A stretch of 64,000 bases of DNA from Myxococcales bacterium (GTDB lineage Bacteria > Myxococcota > Myxococcia > Myxococcales > JAJYLH01). Within the stretch, counting starts at the first letter, position 1; every line of letters starts with the position of its first letter. The DNA is taken from NCBI GenBank assembly GCA_021787845.1, contig JAJYLH010000001.1:302736-366735 (forward strand). The letters run 5' to 3'. The position numbers and the translations under genes were made by a program. The notes under the pieces are model-generated. The model made no database searches. It saw only the letters and a list, made by a program, of their open reading frames with translations, and had not been told where the DNA came from. Of this stretch, positions 1 to 8,653 are shown one piece after another.

Positions 1-277
1 ACGAGGCCGGTCGTGCTGCCCGCTCTGCTGACCGCGGAGGCGACCGGCGAGAACGAGCGGCTGCTCTTCCTGCCGGTCACTGGCAGCGGATCCGTTAGCC
101 TGGAGGGCTATCGAGGGGCGACCAGTGCCCGACGGCCACGTCGAATCGGCGTTCGCAGGCGCCTTCGCTCAGGACGGCGGGAGCGCCGCCTTCGGGTGGG
201 GTTGACTTCCGCCGCGGTTCGGGCGCAAATGCGCCGCTTTTCCATGCCCGCGGGCTTTTTTCGAGGCAGCGCTCTTC
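1..277. other. left edge, no assignable gene
   Basis: No gene can be assigned. The plus-strand frame open from base 1 begins with plausible protein sequence for about 40 residues, then becomes Arg-rich and runs antisense-like through the next two genes without a stop. The remainder may be the leader of the PfkB gene at 278. Confidence 0.4.
202..235 (+). promoter_or_regulatory. possible promoter/operator upstream of the PfkB kinase
   Basis: TTGACT at 202-207 resembles a -35 box. About 17 bases later lies a perfect 6+6 inverted repeat, GGCGCA-AA-TGCGCC (222-235), which would overlap a weak -10 region. It lies 42 bases before the kinase start. The palindrome is seen; the regulatory role is inferred and uncertain. 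Confidence 0.3.
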
Positions 278-1213
278 ATGTCGGTTCTGGTGGTCGGCTC
301 GGTCGCGTTCGATTCGGTGAAGACCCCGTTCGGCGAGCGCCAACGCACGCTCGGCGGCTCGGCGACCTATTTCTCGAGCGCCGCTTCGTTCTTCGCCCCG
401 GTGGAGCTCGTCGCGGTGGTGGGCGAAGACTTCGGCGAGGAACACCTGGAATACCTGCGTTCCCGGGGAATCGGCACCGACGGGCTCGCGCGCGCGCCCG
501 GCCGCACCTTCCACTGGACCGGTTCGTACGGCTTCGACCTCAACACCGCTCACACGCTTTCGACCGAGCTCAACGTCTTCGAGTCGTTCTCCCCGACCCT
601 TTCCGAAGCACAACGCCGAGCAAGAGAGCTGTTCCTCGGCAACATCGATCCCGACCTCCAATGGCGCGTCCTGGAGCAGGTCGACCATCCCCGGGTGGTC
701 GCCGCCGACACCATGGATTTCTGGATCGACGGCAAGCGCGCCTCGCTCTTGAAAGTGCTCGGCCGGGTGGACCTCCTGCTCGTCAACGACGCGGAAGCGC
801 GGATGCTCGCGGGCGAGCACAACATCGTCAAGGCCGCCGAGGCGATCTTCGCGATGGGCCCCAAGCGGCTGGTCATCAAGCGGGGCGAGTACGGCGCGCT
901 GCTCTTCGACGGCGGCCGGGTCTTCGTCGCGCCCGCCTTCCCCCTCCCCCGACTCTTCGACCCGACCGGCGCGGGCGACTCGTTCGCCGGCGGGCTGATG
1001 GGCTTTCTCTCCCGCGCGCCGACCTTCGAGCCGCGGGTCTTCCGCCAGGCGACCATCGTCGGCAGCGTCATGGCCTCCTTCGCGGTCGAGGACTTCTCGG
1101 TCGACCGCTTCCGGACGCTCTCGATGGGCGAGGTCGTCCGGCGGTACGAGGAATTCCAGGAGCTCGTTCACTTCGACGACCTGCCGCAGGAGCTCGCCGG
1201 CCTGGAGAGCTAG
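278..1213 (+). CDS. PfkB-family carbohydrate kinase
   Basis: A 311-residue cytosolic kinase expected to phosphorylate a sugar or nucleoside with ATP. The N-terminal half has the family Gly motif (GGSATYFSSAASFF, about residues 26-39). The C-terminal signature DPTGAGDSFAGG (about 228-239) contains the catalytic-base Asp and the anion-hole GAGD. Length is normal for ribokinase/adenosine-kinase-like members. The ATG at 278 starts directly with the beta strand MSVLVVGSVAFD. A phosphoesterase gene follows 39 bases downstream on the same strand, so the two are probably cotranscribed. The substrate cannot be told from sequence. Confidence 0.92.
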   Translation: MSVLVVGSVAFDSVKTPFGERQRTLGGSATYFSSAASFFAPVELVAVVGEDFGEEHLEYLRSRGIGTDGLARAPGRTFHWTGSYGFDLNTAHTLSTELNVFESFSPTLSEAQRRARELFLGNIDPDLQWRVLEQVDHPRVVAADTMDFWIDGKRASLLKVLGRVDLLLVNDAEARMLAGEHNIVKAAEAIFAMGPKRLVIKRGEYGALLFDGGRVFVAPAFPLPRLFDPTGAGDSFAGGLMGFLSRAPTFEPRVFRQATIVGSVMASFAVEDFSVDRFRTLSMGEVVRRYEEFQELVHFDDLPQELAGLES

Positions 1214-1252
1214 AGCCCTTTCGTCCACCTTCACCGTTTTTGGGAAGGCAGC

Positions 1253-1984
1253 GTGCGCACGGCGATCGTGACCGACATCCACGGCAACTTCGCGGCGCTC
1301 TCGAAGGTGATCGAGCGCGGCGAGGAGCTGGACGTCGACCGCTGGGTGTGCCTGGGCGACACCGTCGGCTACGGGGCCGACCCCAACGAGTGCTGCGACC
1401 TCGTGCGGGAGCGGGCGAGCTTCACGCTCCTCGGAAACCACGACGCCGCGGTCGCCGGGCGGATGGACTACGAGTACTACTACGAGGCCGCGCGCGACGC
1501 GCTCGACTGGACGCGCGGGGTGCTCTCGCCGGCGAACTTCGCCTGGCTCCAGAGCCTGCCGTACACGGTCAAGGAAGGCGCGATCGAGTACTGCCACGGA
1601 AGCCCGCTGGAGCCGGAGCAGTACGAGTACGTCTTTCTCTTGGAGCAGGCGGAAGACCTGGTGCGGGTGCAGGACGACCTCGCCGACCTGACGTTCATCG
1701 GCCACTCGCACCTGCCGCGGGCCTACGCGCTCAACGGGGTCGGCGCGAGGAGCGTCCTCGCCGACACGGTCGAGATCAAGACCGGCCCCAAGTACCTCAT
1801 CTCCATCGGCTCCGTCGGCCAGCCCCGCGACGGCGACAGCCGCGCCTGCTTCGGCGTCCTCGACGACGTGGCGAGGACGCTCACCTTCCATCGGGTGGCC
1901 TACGACATCGGTCGGGCGGCGCGCCGCATCATCGACGCCGGTCTCTCAGACCACTTCGCGAAGCGCCTCTTCACGGGCACCTGA
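1253..1984 (+). CDS. calcineurin-like metallophosphoesterase (YfcE/ApaH-like)
   Basis: A 243-residue metallophosphoesterase with all five metal-site blocks in order: DIHGN near the N-terminus, GDTVGYG, GNHD, a HGSP block and GHSH. The compact form without a signal peptide matches cytosolic phosphodiesterases or protein phosphatases of the YfcE/MJ0936 type. The start is GTG at 1253, behind a GGGAAGG ribosome-binding site. It follows the PfkB kinase closely, which suggests a kinase/phosphatase pair. It converges on the minus-strand gene ending at 2007. The natural substrate is unknown. Confidence 0.9.
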   Translation: MRTAIVTDIHGNFAALSKVIERGEELDVDRWVCLGDTVGYGADPNECCDLVRERASFTLLGNHDAAVAGRMDYEYYYEAARDALDWTRGVLSPANFAWLQSLPYTVKEGAIEYCHGSPLEPEQYEYVFLLEQAEDLVRVQDDLADLTFIGHSHLPRAYALNGVGARSVLADTVEIKTGPKYLISIGSVGQPRDGDSRACFGVLDDVARTLTFHRVAYDIGRAARRIIDAGLSDHFAKRLFTGT

Positions 1985-2006
1985 TGGCTTGGGGGTGACC
2001 GGCCGC

Positions 2007-3458
2007 TCACGCCGCCGCGCGCGACAAGTGCGGTTCGCTCGCGAGCCCCCGCAGCTCGTCCACCCTCGGCAACAGCCCCAGGCGAGAGCCCAAGTACAGA
2101 GCGAGAGGCCAGCGCTGGCTCAAGAGCGCTGCCGCCTGGCGCCGGGGGGAAGCGCGCAGCTCGGCGAGAAGCCGCTGCCAGCCGCTGGGTCGGGGAGACA
2201 GGAGGGAGAAGAGCCCGCGAATGTGCGCCATGTCCTCGGCCGACTCGATCGAGGCGACCGCGCCCGAGCCGACCAGAATCGACTCGAGACCGCGTTCCTC
2301 CCGGATCGCCGCGTCCAACAGGTCCGCTTTGATCTCCAGCCGCGCCCGCGGGGCCCGGGCCGGGCCGGTCTCGGCGCGCGCCTGACGGCCGTCGAACCGG
2401 ACGCGCAGGGCGAGGCCCGGGTTGTCGCGCAGGCGCAGGTCGATTTCGAACGGCGGCCTCCCGGCGAGGCGACCGGCGTTGTTTCGGACCCGCTGGTCCA
2501 GCCGTTCGACGAGCGCCAGCACCTCGTCCGGTAGCCGCGGCGCCAGAGCGCGCGCCGACTCGCACGCCGCCCGGAGAACGGAACCGTAAGCCCTCTCCAT
2601 CTCGTCGCGGTCGGCGCGCGCGGTCGCGCCGGGGACGAGGTCGACGCCTTCGATCACGTCGTTGGGCAAGATGAGGTGGACGCGGGTGCCGTTCTGCGGA
2701 TGGCGGCGGGCGAAACGCGCGTCGGGCTCCTCGGTCGAAAGCCGCACGTCGTTCATCCAGCGCAGGTGGGGCTCGACCAGCGCGTACGACCCGTCGCTCG
2801 CGCACGCGAGGCGCGGCCGCAGGTCGGCGACGATGCGCGAGAACGCGTCGCGAAAGCGTTCCTCGTGTGCCCGGGCCACCGCGCGGTCGTTCTTGCCCGG
2901 AAGCCGGACGCAGTTGGGAAACCAGGAGCCGGCGGTGTAGCCGAGGAACAAGGTGTCGATGCTCGGGTGCCGGTCGCGCAGCAGGCGCACGAAATGGTCG
3001 ACCACCGCGGCTGGCGCGCCGCGCAAGGCGACGTTCGCGTCGACCAGGACCCGGTCACCGTCCTCCAGGACCAGGATCGAATCGGTGACGTTCACATACG
3101 CCGTCGCTCTGAGCCTACGCCGAAGGGTCGCGGTCCTGCCGTGCCGCAGCTCGAGCACCTCGCAGAAGCCGATCTGCTCTCGAAGGCGCCGTCCGAGCCG
3201 CTCGGCGACCAACTCCGGCACGAGCGCCGTGGCGTCCCGTTGCAGGGTTCGCAGGGTCGGCGAGTGGAAATGGTCGTCGCGGCCGTGCGAGAGGAAGACA
3301 TAGTCGATCGGCCGGGTCGCCAAGCCGGCCGGCTGCGGTGTCGGCCAGGGGTACCACTGCCGGCCGTAGGCGGGGCCTTCCCACCAGGGATTCGTCACCA
3401 CCCGCAGCCCGCGGGTCTCGATCTCCAAGCACGCGTGGCCGACACACCGGATCCGCAT
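2007..3458 (-). CDS. metallo-beta-lactamase-fold protein with C-terminal SCP2-like region
   Basis: A 483-residue protein starting MRIRCVGHACLEIE, as in UlaG/RomA-type metallo-beta-lactamase-fold hydrolases. The metal motif normally read as HxHxDH is S-H58-G-R60-D-D62-H63-F-H65, so the second His is Arg. Later conserved-looking blocks (a GYTAGSWFPN segment, DGSYALVEPH) belong to the same fold. The last about 130 residues resemble an SCP2/sterol-carrier-like domain (alternating charged strands, then an SILVGSG-type turn); this is inference. Start chosen at 3458, where GAGAGGTGCG precedes the ATG; the frame is open 30 codons further upstream but without conserved sequence. The substrate is unknown, and the altered metal site may mean one metal ion or no hydrolysis. 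Confidence 0.75.
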   Translation of the reverse strand: MRIRCVGHACLEIETRGLRVVTNPWWEGPAYGRQWYPWPTPQPAGLATRPIDYVFLSHGRDDHFHSPTLRTLQRDATALVPELVAERLGRRLREQIGFCEVLELRHGRTATLRRRLRATAYVNVTDSILVLEDGDRVLVDANVALRGAPAAVVDHFVRLLRDRHPSIDTLFLGYTAGSWFPNCVRLPGKNDRAVARAHEERFRDAFSRIVADLRPRLACASDGSYALVEPHLRWMNDVRLSTEEPDARFARRHPQNGTRVHLILPNDVIEGVDLVPGATARADRDEMERAYGSVLRAACESARALAPRLPDEVLALVERLDQRVRNNAGRLAGRPPFEIDLRLRDNPGLALRVRFDGRQARAETGPARAPRARLEIKADLLDAAIREERGLESILVGSGAVASIESAEDMAHIRGLFSLLSPRPSGWQRLLAELRASPRRQAAALLSQRWPLALYLGSRLGLLPRVDELRGLASEPHLSRAAA

Positions 3459-3516
3459 CGCGCACCTCTCGCGAAAAAACGGAAGGTGTGCACCCCAGGG
3501 CCGGGGCGCAAGAGCC

Positions 3517-4380
3517 TCAGCGTCGCCCCTCGCGACCGAGCTCGTCACTGCGCCGGCGCAGCGCCCGCAGCTCTGCTGGCGTCCAATAGTCGGAGAGCTT
3601 CTTCAGCCCCTGGACCTCGTAGAGGGTCGGCAGCGTGCGCACGCAATGGCGGGCCTCCTCGTCCTCGGCCCGGTCGAAATCCCGTCGGGGCCGTGACGGG
3701 CTCCGGCTGCTGGCGCGTCCCGGGGCGCCGCCCGCTCGCGCCGGGCGGACGCGGCTCGTCCTCGAACCGGTGCCCGCCTTGGCTCTGATGCCCTCCGGCA
3801 GCGATTCCGGCGAGCTCACGAAGGACGTATCGGTCCCGAGAATCGCCTTCTTGCAAGAGCGCAACCAGCCGCCGAATCGCTCCGCATCCGAGAGGCTCGC
3901 CATCCGGTCGGCCCGCGGCTCGACGGCGTGAGCGCAGATCTCGACCATGCGCGAGTCGCCCTCCCGTAGCGCTTTCGCCATGCAGGAGCGGTATTCCCGA
4001 TGGACGGGCGCCCGCCGGGGGTGACGCAAGCGGGCGGCCCACCGGGCGCGCCGTTCGGCCTCGGCGCGCCACGACGTGCCCTTCGGCCGGGCGAGCGCGG
4101 CGGCCAGCCGGACGCAGGGGCTTCGGCCGCCGTCGAGAAGCCGCGGCAGCGAGAGGTACCAGGCGTCGGCGACGCAGTCGGCCGCGCGTTGGCGATTCTT
4201 TCGTCTCCGCCCGCTGCTGGTCGAAACCCGCGCCGCCCAGCGGGAGGCCACCAGGCCGACGAACGAGGCCCACCGGGGGGCGTCGGCGAACCGCGGGCGG
4301 TCGACCTCGCGCTGGACCTGGGCGCGCGCAACGGCGGCCGGCAGGAGCGCGAAAGCGGCGACGGCGAGGAGGCGGCCCAA
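3517..4380 (-). CDS. secreted protein of unknown function
   Basis: No family is recognised. The frame has strong G/C third-position bias to its stop (ending ...DELGREGRR), so it is judged coding over the competing plus-strand frames. A hydrophobic stretch (LLAVAAFALLPAAVARAQ) right after the TTG at 4380 looks like a Sec signal peptide with an ARA-Q cleavage site. The open frame continues to an ATG at 4527 with an Arg-rich, non-signal-like extension, so the start is uncertain. The mature part is rich in Arg and Ala with scattered Cys (ADCVADAWY, YRSCMAKAL, EICAHAVE, RHCVRTL). It is divergent from the lipoprotein gene at 4570 and 58 bases upstream of the beta-lactamase-fold gene. Confidence 0.5.
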   Translation of the reverse strand: MGRLLAVAAFALLPAAVARAQVQREVDRPRFADAPRWASFVGLVASRWAARVSTSSGRRRKNRQRAADCVADAWYLSLPRLLDGGRSPCVRLAAALARPKGTSWRAEAERRARWAARLRHPRRAPVHREYRSCMAKALREGDSRMVEICAHAVEPRADRMASLSDAERFGGWLRSCKKAILGTDTSFVSSPESLPEGIRAKAGTGSRTSRVRPARAGGAPGRASSRSPSRPRRDFDRAEDEEARHCVRTLPTLYEVQGLKKLSDYWTPAELRALRRRSDELGREGRR

Positions 4381-4569
4381 GTCCTCGCGAGCGTAGCGCG
4401 AGAGCACCCACGCGGGCGTGCCTTGCGACGAGTGACCCCGAGGTCGCTCCCGACGCACGCCCGGTCGCCTCGAAAGGCTCTCGCGCGCCCCCCGCTCCCT
4501 GTCGTATCTTGACCTGCTCTCGTTCATCCTTTCGCTGGATTATACGTCCGGCGGAGCGGAGTCTTGGGG

Positions 4570-6183
4570 ATGCGTGCTTCGCGGGCGTGGACCTGGTTGG
4601 CGCTGGCGGTGGTGGCCACCGGCTGCTCTCACTGTGGGAGCAAAGCGGCGCGGCAGAGCGCCGAACGGCTCATTCCATCCGGCGGGCATTTCATCCTCGC
4701 GGTGCCGAACCTGGGCGCCCTCGCGGACAGGGCACAAGCGCTCCTGGCCACCGCGCGAGGGGGAGCGGGAGGGCAGCAGCTCGTCGCGTGGAGCGCGAAC
4801 CTGGCGCGGCAGCTCGGGTTCGACCCGCTCACCCGCGACGGTCTGAAGGCGGCGGGCATCGACCCTCAGGCGTCGCTCGCGCTCGCCGCGGGCGGTTCGA
4901 GCGGCCCCGGCGTCCTGGTGGCGATACCGGTGGGCGACGAGAGCGTGCTCGAGGCGACGGTCGACCGGCTCGCCAAGGACCGCGCCGACGCGCGCGTCAA
5001 GTCGACCCGATCCGTCCAGGGGAAGACCGTGACCGTGCTCTCCCGCGCGAGCGACCACGCGCCGCTCTTCGCCTACGCGCCGCGCGAGGGCTTCTTGCTC
5101 CTCGGCGTCGGCCGCGATGCGGCCCGGGACGTCGCGCAGGCGCTCCTGCTCGCGCCGGAGAAGTCGATCGCCGCGTCGCCGCTCTATCTCGCCTCGCGCC
5201 AGAAGGTCGGTCCCCGCGACATCTACTTCTACCTGCCGCGCTCGGGGTCGAAGAGGTTCGGCCTGGTGCCGGACGTGGCGGCGGTGGGCCTGAAGCTGTC
5301 GGCCAAGGAGCTCGCGGCGCGGGCGTACCTCGCCCTGCCGAACGCGCAGGATCAGGCATGGGCCGCGACGGTCGTCGGCGGCGGTGCCGCTGAGCTCGCG
5401 GAGCTGCCCCGGGGCGCGCCGTTCTACCTGCGGGGCGGCATCGACTGGCCGGCGGTAGCGAAACAGCTCGGCCAGAGCCGGGATGGGGGGTTCAGTCTGG
5501 GCATGCTGCGGGAGGCCGCCCGGTCGAACGGCATCGACCTCGACGAGGATGTTCTCCAGAACCTGGCGCCGGGGTTCGCGCTCTCGCTCGGGCTCGCGCC
5601 GAAGGCGAGCCTGGCGACCGCGCTCGATTTCGATCCGCGGATCTCGAACCCGTTCCACACGTACTCGCTCGTCGCGGTCGGGCAAGTGAAGGACGCGAAG
5701 CGGGCGGCGGCGACGTTGGCCAAGCTTTCCGAGGCGCTCAACCAGTGCGCGACCTGCGGCCTGACGGTGACGAGCGCGCGAGCCGGATCGGTGCTCGTCT
5801 ACACGGAGCGATACGCCGAGGGAGAGGGCTTGAGCTGGGCGCTCGTCGGCAAGGAGCTCGTCGTGAGCGGTGGGGAGCGGCTTCCCGCGATCCTCGCGAG
5901 CATCCAAGCGAAGAAGGACACCTTGAAATCCACCGACTTCGCCCCCGCGGCGACCTCGGCGCTCTTTGGCGAGCCGGGCATCGCTTGCGCCGCCGATTTC
6001 GAGGAGCTCGGGCAGATGGTCAAAGCGCTGCCGGATAGCGCGTACGGCACCGGCCCGTCGTCGTTCATGGTTCGCAGCCTCATCAGCGGCGTCGTCGACC
6101 CGCTCTCGCGGCTGACGGTGGTCGCCGCCGTGGCTCCGGTCGCGGGTGGCGTGACCCTCGACCTTTCGGTCGCGGCCAAGTAG
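4570..6183 (+). CDS. large periplasmic lipoprotein of unknown function
   Basis: A 537-residue predicted lipoprotein: a short basic N-terminus, hydrophobic core LALAVVA and lipobox ATGC with Cys at about residue 19. The mature region reads GGHFILAVPNLGALADRAQ and continues in repeated alpha/beta blocks, resembling DUF3352-type envelope proteins; this similarity is weak. A CATC sequence lies in the third quarter. ATG at 4570 is preferred over TTG at 4564. It is divergent from the secreted protein at 3517-4380. Function unknown. Confidence 0.75.
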   Translation: MRASRAWTWLALAVVATGCSHCGSKAARQSAERLIPSGGHFILAVPNLGALADRAQALLATARGGAGGQQLVAWSANLARQLGFDPLTRDGLKAAGIDPQASLALAAGGSSGPGVLVAIPVGDESVLEATVDRLAKDRADARVKSTRSVQGKTVTVLSRASDHAPLFAYAPREGFLLLGVGRDAARDVAQALLLAPEKSIAASPLYLASRQKVGPRDIYFYLPRSGSKRFGLVPDVAAVGLKLSAKELAARAYLALPNAQDQAWAATVVGGGAAELAELPRGAPFYLRGGIDWPAVAKQLGQSRDGGFSLGMLREAARSNGIDLDEDVLQNLAPGFALSLGLAPKASLATALDFDPRISNPFHTYSLVAVGQVKDAKRAAATLAKLSEALNQCATCGLTVTSARAGSVLVYTERYAEGEGLSWALVGKELVVSGGERLPAILASIQAKKDTLKSTDFAPAATSALFGEPGIACAADFEELGQMVKALPDSAYGTGPSSFMVRSLISGVVDPLSRLTVVAAVAPVAGGVTLDLSVAAK

Positions 6184-6503
6184 GCGGGGGACCGGTGCTC
6201 GACCGCGACCGGAGCTGGCGCGATGATTATATATACATAGCATCTACCGACAAAGCAACAGCCGTTGCCCCGAGGAGGATCGCTTCCGCCCCCTCGGAAA
6301 GCCCGAGCGGAACCGTTCCCGTCGGGCCTCAGCGCTCTCGGCGGATCGGCAGGCGTCTCGCCCGACGGCGCGGGAATCACGGCTGCCGATCGGTCGGGGA
6401 ACAGGTGACGTGTGCGCCGGTGAGCAGGCGGTCCTCCCGTCGGCTTTTCTCCGCATCTGCGAGAAGGCCTCGCGGGGGCGCTTTGCCGCTATCATGCGCG
6501 GCC
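6184..6503. other. intergenic leader with AT-rich spot
   Basis: This is 320 bases without a convincing gene. Bases 6222-6253 are strikingly AT-rich (GATTATATATACATAG) for this genome and may hold a -10 element or a site melted or bent by a regulator, although no good -35 box lies at the right distance. The downstream gene is the ABC ATPase at 6504. Confidence 0.4.
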
Positions 6504-7181
6504 ATGTCGGCGGCGATCGAGCTGTCCCGCGTCTCCAAGCGTTTTTCGGACGGCGGCGGCACGCTCGAGGTCCTGCGCGAGGCGGACCTCGTGGTCGAGC
6601 AGGGCGAGTTGACCGCCATCGTCGGCCCGAGCGGCTCCGGAAAGAGCACCCTCTTGTACATCGCCGGCGGCCTCGACCGTCGCTTCGAGGGCGCGGTCCG
6701 CGTCAACGGCACCGACTTGAAAACGCTCCCCGACGGCGCTCTCGCTCAGTTCCGGGCGCGGGAGGTCGGGTTCGTCTTCCAGTCGTTCAACCTCCTCTCG
6801 AACCTGACCGCCCTGGAGAACGTCCTCCTGCCCGGCTTTTTCGGCGCGCGGCCGGAAGGGGCTCTGGACCAGGCGCGGCGGGCGCTCGACGAGGTGGGCC
6901 TCCTCGCGAAGGCGCACCGCCGGCCGGCAGCGCTCTCGGGAGGCGAACGGCAGCGGGTCGCGCTCGCGCGCGCGTTGTTCTTGAAGCCGTCGATCCTCCT
7001 CGCCGACGAGCCGACCGGAAACCTCGACGCTTCCACCGGCCGGGAGATCATCGGCCTGTTCACGCGGCTCAATCGCGAGCACCGGATGACGCTCGTCATC
7101 GTCACCCACGAGGATCGGGTCTCGGCAGCGGCGAGCCGCGTCTTGCGCCTTTCCGCCGGCCGGCTGGTGCCGGAGGCATGA
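6504..7181 (+). CDS. ABC transporter ATP-binding protein, LolD/MacB type
   Basis: A 225-residue ATPase with Walker A GPSGSGKST, the LolD/MacB-type Q-loop FVFQSFNLL, signature LSGGERQRVALARAL, Walker B ILLADEPTGNLD and the switch His in IVTHE. It should power the FtsX-like permease encoded downstream (7297-8577), for lipoprotein release or substrate efflux across the periplasm. Start at ATG 6504 gives the canonical MSAAIELSRVSKRF opening; the frame is open further upstream but that part is not conserved. A 115-base gap separates it from the permease gene. Confidence 0.93.
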   Translation: MSAAIELSRVSKRFSDGGGTLEVLREADLVVEQGELTAIVGPSGSGKSTLLYIAGGLDRRFEGAVRVNGTDLKTLPDGALAQFRAREVGFVFQSFNLLSNLTALENVLLPGFFGARPEGALDQARRALDEVGLLAKAHRRPAALSGGERQRVALARALFLKPSILLADEPTGNLDASTGREIIGLFTRLNREHRMTLVIVTHEDRVSAAASRVLRLSAGRLVPEA

Positions 7182-7296
7182 TGAACGGCGTCCCGGCGCT
7201 GCACCGCTCGCGCGAGAAGCGAGAGCCCAGCCGCTCGACCCCCGCGCCGCCGGTACCGATCCGGCCCGTCGGGACCGCCCCGAACCGGGAGAAGCG

Positions 7297-8577
7297 GTGA
7301 CCCTGCGGCGGGCTTTCGCCCTCGCGCGGCGCAACGTCGCCTCCAACCGCAAGGGGGCGGCGCTGTCGGCGCTCGGCGTCGCGGTCGGAATCGCCTGCCT
7401 GGTCTTCTTCGCCGCCCTCGGTCGCGGGGTGAGCCGGGTGGTGCGAAACCGGGTGCTTCCCGTCGACCAGCGCGCCATCGAGGTGCGGCCGCCGGCGATT
7501 TCGCTCGGGGCCATCCTCGGCGGCAGCAAGCTCGACGACGTGGCGGTGCGCCGGCTGGAAGCGCTGCGCGGGGTCGCGGGGGTCTACCCGAAGATGGAAG
7601 TCCGCTTCCCCGCGTCCAGCCGCTACGCCGGCAACTTCTTCGGCCATCCGCTCCGGATATTCCTCGAGGTGATCGCGAACGGGGTCGACCCCCGGCTGGT
7701 CGCGAAGGACGTGGCGCCGGGGAAGAGGTTTCGCGACCCCGGCCCCGGGCACCCGATTCCCGTCCTCGCGAACTCCCAGCTCCTTGAGCTGTACAACACC
7801 GCTTTCGCTCCCTCGCGAGACCTGCCTCGACTGACGCCCTCCCTCCTGACCGGCTTCGTCGTGCCGGTGATCTGGGGCGAGTCGTTCGTCTCCGGCGCCT
7901 CCGCGAACACCGAGGACGGGCTGGTCGAGCTGGTCGGCTTCTCACCGGAAGCGCTGCCGCTCGGCATCACGATGCCGCTTTCCGCCGCCCGCCGGCTCAA
8001 CCGGGAGCACGGCCGGGACTGGCACGACTACTCGTCGGTGATCGTCCGGGCGAGGACGGCGGACGCCGTACCGGGTCTCATCCGCGCGATCCGCCGGATG
8101 GGTTTCGACCTCGACCGCTCCCAACAGAAGCTCTCGGAGCGCGTGGGGCTTGCCATCTTGCTGGTGACCGCGGCCCTCGCGCTCCTCTCGATCCTGATCG
8201 TCCTGCTCGCCGCGGTGAACATCGCGCACGCCTTCTTCGCGTCGGTCCGCGAGCGGCGGCGGGAGATAGGGATCCTCCGGGCGGTGGGCGCGTCGGAACG
8301 CGATGTACAAGCGGTCCTGCTAACCGAGGCCGCTCTCGTCGGGCTCGCGGGCGGCCTTCTCGGCCTCTCGTTCGGCGTCGTCGCCTCGGTCGCCGTCGAC
8401 TTCGCGGCCGCCCGCTTCCTGCCAGCGTTTCCGTTCAAGCCGGCGAGCTTCTTCGCCTTCTCCTGGCCGATCGTCGCAGGAGGCCTCGCCGTCGCCCTGG
8501 CGGCGGCGGTCGGCGGCGCGTACTTTCCCGCCCGCTCCGCGGCCAAGGCCGAGCCGGCCCGGGCGCTCGGCGAATAG
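7297..8577 (+). CDS. FtsX-like ABC transporter permease (MacB/LolC type)
   Basis: A 426-residue inner-membrane protein with the standard MacB/LolCE plan. One N-terminal membrane segment (SALGVAVGIACLVFFAALG) is followed by a large periplasmic domain and three C-terminal membrane segments at about residues 285-310, 340-365 and 385-410. The cytoplasmic loop ERRREIGILRAVGAS is the ATPase coupling helix typical of the family. Start is GTG 7297 behind CGGGAGAAG. It is the partner of the ATPase just upstream. Whether it moves lipoproteins or a small molecule cannot be decided; no membrane-fusion partner is next to it. Confidence 0.9.
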   Translation: MTLRRAFALARRNVASNRKGAALSALGVAVGIACLVFFAALGRGVSRVVRNRVLPVDQRAIEVRPPAISLGAILGGSKLDDVAVRRLEALRGVAGVYPKMEVRFPASSRYAGNFFGHPLRIFLEVIANGVDPRLVAKDVAPGKRFRDPGPGHPIPVLANSQLLELYNTAFAPSRDLPRLTPSLLTGFVVPVIWGESFVSGASANTEDGLVELVGFSPEALPLGITMPLSAARRLNREHGRDWHDYSSVIVRARTADAVPGLIRAIRRMGFDLDRSQQKLSERVGLAILLVTAALALLSILIVLLAAVNIAHAFFASVRERRREIGILRAVGASERDVQAVLLTEAALVGLAGGLLGLSFGVVASVAVDFAAARFLPAFPFKPASFFAFSWPIVAGGLAVALAAAVGGAYFPARSAAKAEPARALGE

Positions 8578-8653
8578 CGTCCGACGCCAGAACCGGCTCG
8601 GGTTTTCGAGCGCATTGCCGTTCGGCCCGAAGCCGCCTTATGAAAGCCTTCCG

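Noticed and set aside
13-1998. 661-codon plus-strand frame over the PfkB and phosphoesterase genes
   Set aside because: It runs in another frame across two clear genes and becomes extremely Arg-rich. Only its first about 40 residues look plausible, and they cannot be assigned.
4000-4512. plus-strand open frame antisense to the secreted protein
   Set aside because: Codon third-position bias and a signal peptide support the minus-strand frame; the plus frame is low-complexity Gly/Pro/Arg.
7182-7300. 39-residue open frame between the ABC ATPase and permease genes
   Set aside because: It starts at ATG 7181-7183 next to the ATPase stop, but the sequence is Pro/Arg-rich and unlike any known small subunit.
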